A DNA stretch of 7,851 nt, taken from contig NZ_PEGG01000171.1 of the NCBI RefSeq assembly GCF_002737765.1, forward strand, positions 1 through 7,851. Reading direction: 5' to 3'. Within the stretch, counting starts at the first letter, position 1. Every line of letters starts with the position of its first letter. The translations under genes and the position numbers were made by a program. The notes below the pieces were generated by a model. That model saw nothing but the letters and a program-made list of their open reading frames with translations, ran no database searches and was not told the DNA's origin. Below, one piece after another: positions 6,414 to 7,851 of the stretch. The DNA is from Caulobacter sp. B11 (lineage in GTDB: Bacteria; Pseudomonadota; Alphaproteobacteria; Caulobacterales; Caulobacteraceae).

Positions 6414-6881
6414 TTAGCCCCCAAGGGTGGCGAGCAGGGCGTCCAGTTGCGCGAACTGTTCGGGCATCCCTTCTTCCGCCCCGCGGCCCTTCTCGAGGGC
6501 CGCCTTCGAGGGGTAGGTTTCGAGCACGGTCAGCAGCGTCTTGCCGTCCTTGTCCTCGAAGGTCACCGTGGTCACGGCGCCGTCTTCCTCTTCCTCATTC
6601 GTCCAGACCAGGCGCGAGGGCGGCGACACCTCGAGGTACTGGCCGACGAAGGCCATGGACTCCGAGGCGTCGCGCCCGAACACCAGGCGGTAGCCGCCCC
6701 CGGTGCGGACATCCATCTCGCAGCCCAGCAGGGGCACGCCGATCGATTTGGGCGCCCACCACTGCTTCATCAGCGCGGGCGTGGTCCAGGCCTCGAACAC
6801 CAGACGCGGCGGGGCGTCGAAGGTGCGGGTGACGATGAGCTCGCGCTCGGATTTCCGGTCAATCGTCGTGCGGTGGCTCAT
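6414..6881 (-). CDS. SRPBCC/AHSA1-domain protein, second gene of the arsR operon
   Basis: This 155-residue soluble protein of the AHSA1 (activator of Hsp90 ATPase homologue 1-like) branch of the SRPBCC/START superfamily should have a helix-grip fold with a hydrophobic ligand pocket. Family signatures are LIVTRTFDAPPRLVFEAWTT (15-34), then LMKQWWAPKSI (37-47), a GGGYRLVFG strand (61-69) and a C-terminal helix with SKAALEKG...PEQFAQLDALLATL. In arsR-linked members the ligand is generally unknown, and I cannot name one here. The start is ATG 6881: GGGAG lies seven bases upstream inside the arsR coding region, and the gene overlaps the arsR end by 23 bases. Translation is therefore probably coupled to the regulator. 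Arrangement, length and residues are all typical. Confidence 0.92.
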   Translation of the reverse strand: MSHRTTIDRKSERELIVTRTFDAPPRLVFEAWTTPALMKQWWAPKSIGVPLLGCEMDVRTGGGYRLVFGRDASESMAFVGQYLEVSPPSRLVWTNEEEEDGAVTTVTFEDKDGKTLLTVLETYPSKAALEKGRGAEEGMPEQFAQLDALLATLGG

Positions 6882-7224
6882 CGGTCGTCTCCCTGAGTTT
6901 CAAAGTCTCGACCACCTGGTCCAGGGCGTCGAAGCGGGCGGCCCAGAGCTGGCGGTAGCGTTCGATCCAGGCCGCCTCGTCCTCAAGCCGGCGCAGGCCC
7001 AGCCGACAGGTCCGCACGCGTCCGATCTTCTGGGTCGTGACGAACCCGGCCTGCTCCAGCACGCCGACATGCTTCTTCATGCCGGTGAGGGTCATGTGGA
7101 ACCGGTCGGCCAGGTCGGTGATCGAGGCGTCGGAACGGCCGAGCTGCTCCAGCACGCCGCGCCGGGTGGGATCGGCGAGGGCGGCGAAGGCTGAATCGAG
7201 GCGGGCCGTTTGATGCTGAACCAT
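6859..7224 (-). CDS. ArsR-family winged-helix transcriptional regulator (AHSA1-linked type)
   Basis: This is a 121-residue repressor-type DNA-binding protein. The winged helix spans about 10-77: AFAALADPTRRGVLEQLGR (helices 1-2), SITDLADRF and TLTGMKKHVGVLEQAG (34-60, turn and recognition helix), then the wing FVTTQKIGRVRTCRLG (61-76). The C-terminal helix (DEAAWIERYRQLWAARFDALDQVVETL) fits the subgroup linked to AHSA1 genes. It lacks the ELCVCDL metal-binding cysteines of arsenic or cadmium sensors and has a single Cys (73), so a metal signal is unlikely. The open frame extends upstream to 7320. I choose ATG 7224 because the conserved N-terminus begins here and a promoter and palindrome abut it. 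No ribosome site precedes it; see the promoter entry. It overlaps the AHSA1 gene by 23 bases. Confidence 0.92.
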   Translation of the reverse strand: MVQHQTARLDSAFAALADPTRRGVLEQLGRSDASITDLADRFHMTLTGMKKHVGVLEQAGFVTTQKIGRVRTCRLGLRRLEDEAAWIERYRQLWAARFDALDQVVETLKLRETTDEPPHDD

Positions 7225-7233
7225 TTGGTTCAG
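7216..7233. promoter_or_regulatory. Candidate ArsR operator palindrome across the start codon
   Basis: Read on the minus strand, CTGAACCA-AA-TGGTTCAG is an 18-base palindrome with perfect 8-bp arms and a 2-base centre. It contains the arsR ATG (7222-7224) and abuts the -10 element. A dimeric winged-helix repressor bound here would block the transcription start, so negative autoregulation of the operon is the natural reading. It is inferred from symmetry and position. Confidence 0.75.
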
Positions 7234-7261
7234 TGTTAGCGCGGAGCGACGCGACAGGCAA
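7233..7261 (-). promoter_or_regulatory. Predicted housekeeping promoter of the arsR-AHSA1 operon; likely leaderless mRNA
   Basis: On the minus strand TTGCCTG (7255-7261) is followed after 14 bases by GCTAACAC (7233-7240). The Caulobacter housekeeping pattern is TTGACGS, 10-14 bases, then GCTANAWC; the matches are 5 of 7 and 7 of 8. Transcription would begin about 6-8 bases past 7233, that is within a few bases of ATG 7224. No Shine-Dalgarno precedes that ATG, which fits a leaderless transcript. Leaderless mRNAs are common in Caulobacter. Confidence 0.6.
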
Positions 7262-7330
7262 GGGCGGCGTACCCGAGAGCGGATCTCGCGTTCCATGAAG
7301 AAGGTGCAGGGGAGCCCCAAACGATCCTCG

Positions 7331-7466
7331 CCCTTTGGGGGAGGTGGCCCAGAAGGCCGGAGGGGGTAGCGCGGCGCGGGCCGCGAGGACCCCCCTCAGT
7401 CGCGGAATTTATCCTCGGGCGCGCGCTTCGCGCGACCCGGGGGCACAGCTCCCCCAAAGGGAGAGC
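7331..7466. repeat. Large imperfect inverted-repeat element containing hairpin repeat copy 2 (7411-7466)
   Basis: The outer arms CCCTTTGGGGGAG (7331-7343) and CTCCCCCAAAGGG (7449-7461) are perfect 13-bp reverse complements. Between them lie an inner GGGGGT/ACCCCC pair (7362-7367, 7389-7394) with partial CGCGG pairing, and a strong hairpin (7413-7442) identical to copy 1 at 6271-6300. Copy 2 begins 31 bases beyond the fpr stop and could end or protect the fpr transcript. Such elements, with paired CCCCCAAAGGG ends, are ones I associate with Caulobacterales genomes. The rest of 7225-7497 carries only the arsR promoter; I see no gene. Confidence 0.8.
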
Positions 7467-7497
7467 ATTAAGCCGCCGCAGCCCGGCGATCGCGTCC

Positions 7498-7851
7498 CTA
7501 CCCGACGAAGGCCCGTTCGATCACGAAGTCGCCGGGTTCGGCGTTGGAGCCTTCCTTCAGGCCGTGGGCCTCGAGCAGGGCGGCGGTGTCCTTGATCATC
7601 GCCATCGAGCCGCACAGCATGGCGCGGTCGTGTTCGGGGTCGAAGCGGGTCTGGGCCAGGCCCAGGTCACGGAACAGCTGGCCGCTCTCGATCAGGTCGG
7701 TGAAGCGGCCCTGGCGCTCGAACGGCTCGCGGGTGACGGTGGGGTAATAGACCAGCTGCTTGCGGGCCTCGTCGCCGACCAGCGGGTCGTCGAAGATCTC
7801 GGACGTGAACAGGTCGCGATAGGCCAGTTCCTTCACCTCGCGCACGCCGTG
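7498..7851 (-). CDS. fpr: Ferredoxin--NADP reductase, C-terminal part, 5' truncated by window edge
   Basis: This is the NADP-binding half of a bacterial FAD-containing ferredoxin/flavodoxin--NADP+ reductase, which exchanges electrons between NADPH and ferredoxin or flavodoxin in the cytosol. The frame is open to the window edge (it starts HGVREVKELAYRDLF, the usual HGVR-ELAY segment), so the GTG at 7845 is internal. About 117 of roughly 255-275 residues are visible. LVYYPTVTREPF, then GRFTDLIESGQLF, MLCGSMAMIKDTAALLEAHG (the CGS NADP-site motif) and the terminal EPGDFVIERAFVG are characteristic of the bacterial Fpr class. The stop is TAG at 7498-7500. Transcription runs toward the repeat element and arsR, which has its own promoter, so fpr is probably a separate unit. 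Confidence 0.93.
   Translation of the reverse strand, partial: HGVREVKELAYRDLFTSEIFDDPLVGDEARKQLVYYPTVTREPFERQGRFTDLIESGQLFRDLGLAQTRFDPEHDRAMLCGSMAMIKDTAALLEAHGLKEGSNAEPGDFVIERAFVG

Noticed and set aside
6074..6832. Plus-strand open frame of 252 codons
   Set aside because: It runs across the hypothetical gene end, repeat copy 1 and the AHSA1 gene on the other strand, and its Arg/Pro/Ser-rich product is typical of a shadow frame.

Overview
The window looks like chromosomal DNA from a high-GC alphaproteobacterium, most likely Caulobacterales (Caulobacter/Phenylobacterium/Brevundimonas-like). The grounds are very GC-rich codon usage in most genes (for example 49 of 60 bases are G or C at 4021-4080), a DnaE2-type polymerase, GC-rich palindromic repeats of the kind I associate with this order, and a candidate promoter matching the Caulobacter housekeeping pattern. 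The genus is an inference. I see no tRNA, rRNA, CRISPR array or transposase.

Layout. (1) 1-1221, plus strand: the C-terminal ~406 residues of the error-prone polymerase DnaE2, running in from the left edge. (2) 1222-1421: a 27-bp-armed inverted repeat between two convergent genes. (3) 1422-3277, minus strand: a membrane-anchored CapD/FlaA1/WbpM-type nucleotide-sugar dehydratase/epimerase, split into two reading frames by an apparent one-base deletion. (4) 3277-4584, minus strand: moeA (molybdenum cofactor insertion), whose last ~11 codons are also thrown out of frame by an apparent one-base deletion. (5) About 4745-6250: a segment of clearly lower GC holding a CPBP-family membrane protease (minus strand) and, divergent from it, a 143-residue protein I cannot place. 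(6) 6269-6326 and 7411-7466: two same-orientation copies of a GC-rich hairpin repeat on either side of an ArsR-type regulator and AHSA1/SRPBCC gene pair (minus strand, overlapping by 23 bases). (7) 7498-7851, minus strand: the C-terminal end of ferredoxin--NADP reductase, running off the right edge.

How the genes relate. DnaE2, the polysaccharide enzyme, MoeA and Fpr are ordinary accessory or housekeeping functions with no obvious shared pathway. The arsR-AHSA1 pair is the one tight operon. It has a good sigma-70-like promoter, a near-perfect palindrome across the start codon that is a strong autoregulatory operator candidate, and a predicted transcription start so close to the ATG that the mRNA is probably leaderless. 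The low-GC pair (CPBP protease plus orphan protein) is the best candidate for horizontally acquired cargo.

The two frameshifts lie about 460 bp apart, in adjacent genes, and both are repaired by adding one base to a G/C run. This points first to assembly or consensus indel errors and only second to gene decay. I found no convincing new multi-gene system. The points most worth checking are the frameshifts, the arsR operator and promoter, the repeat architecture and the orphan protein.
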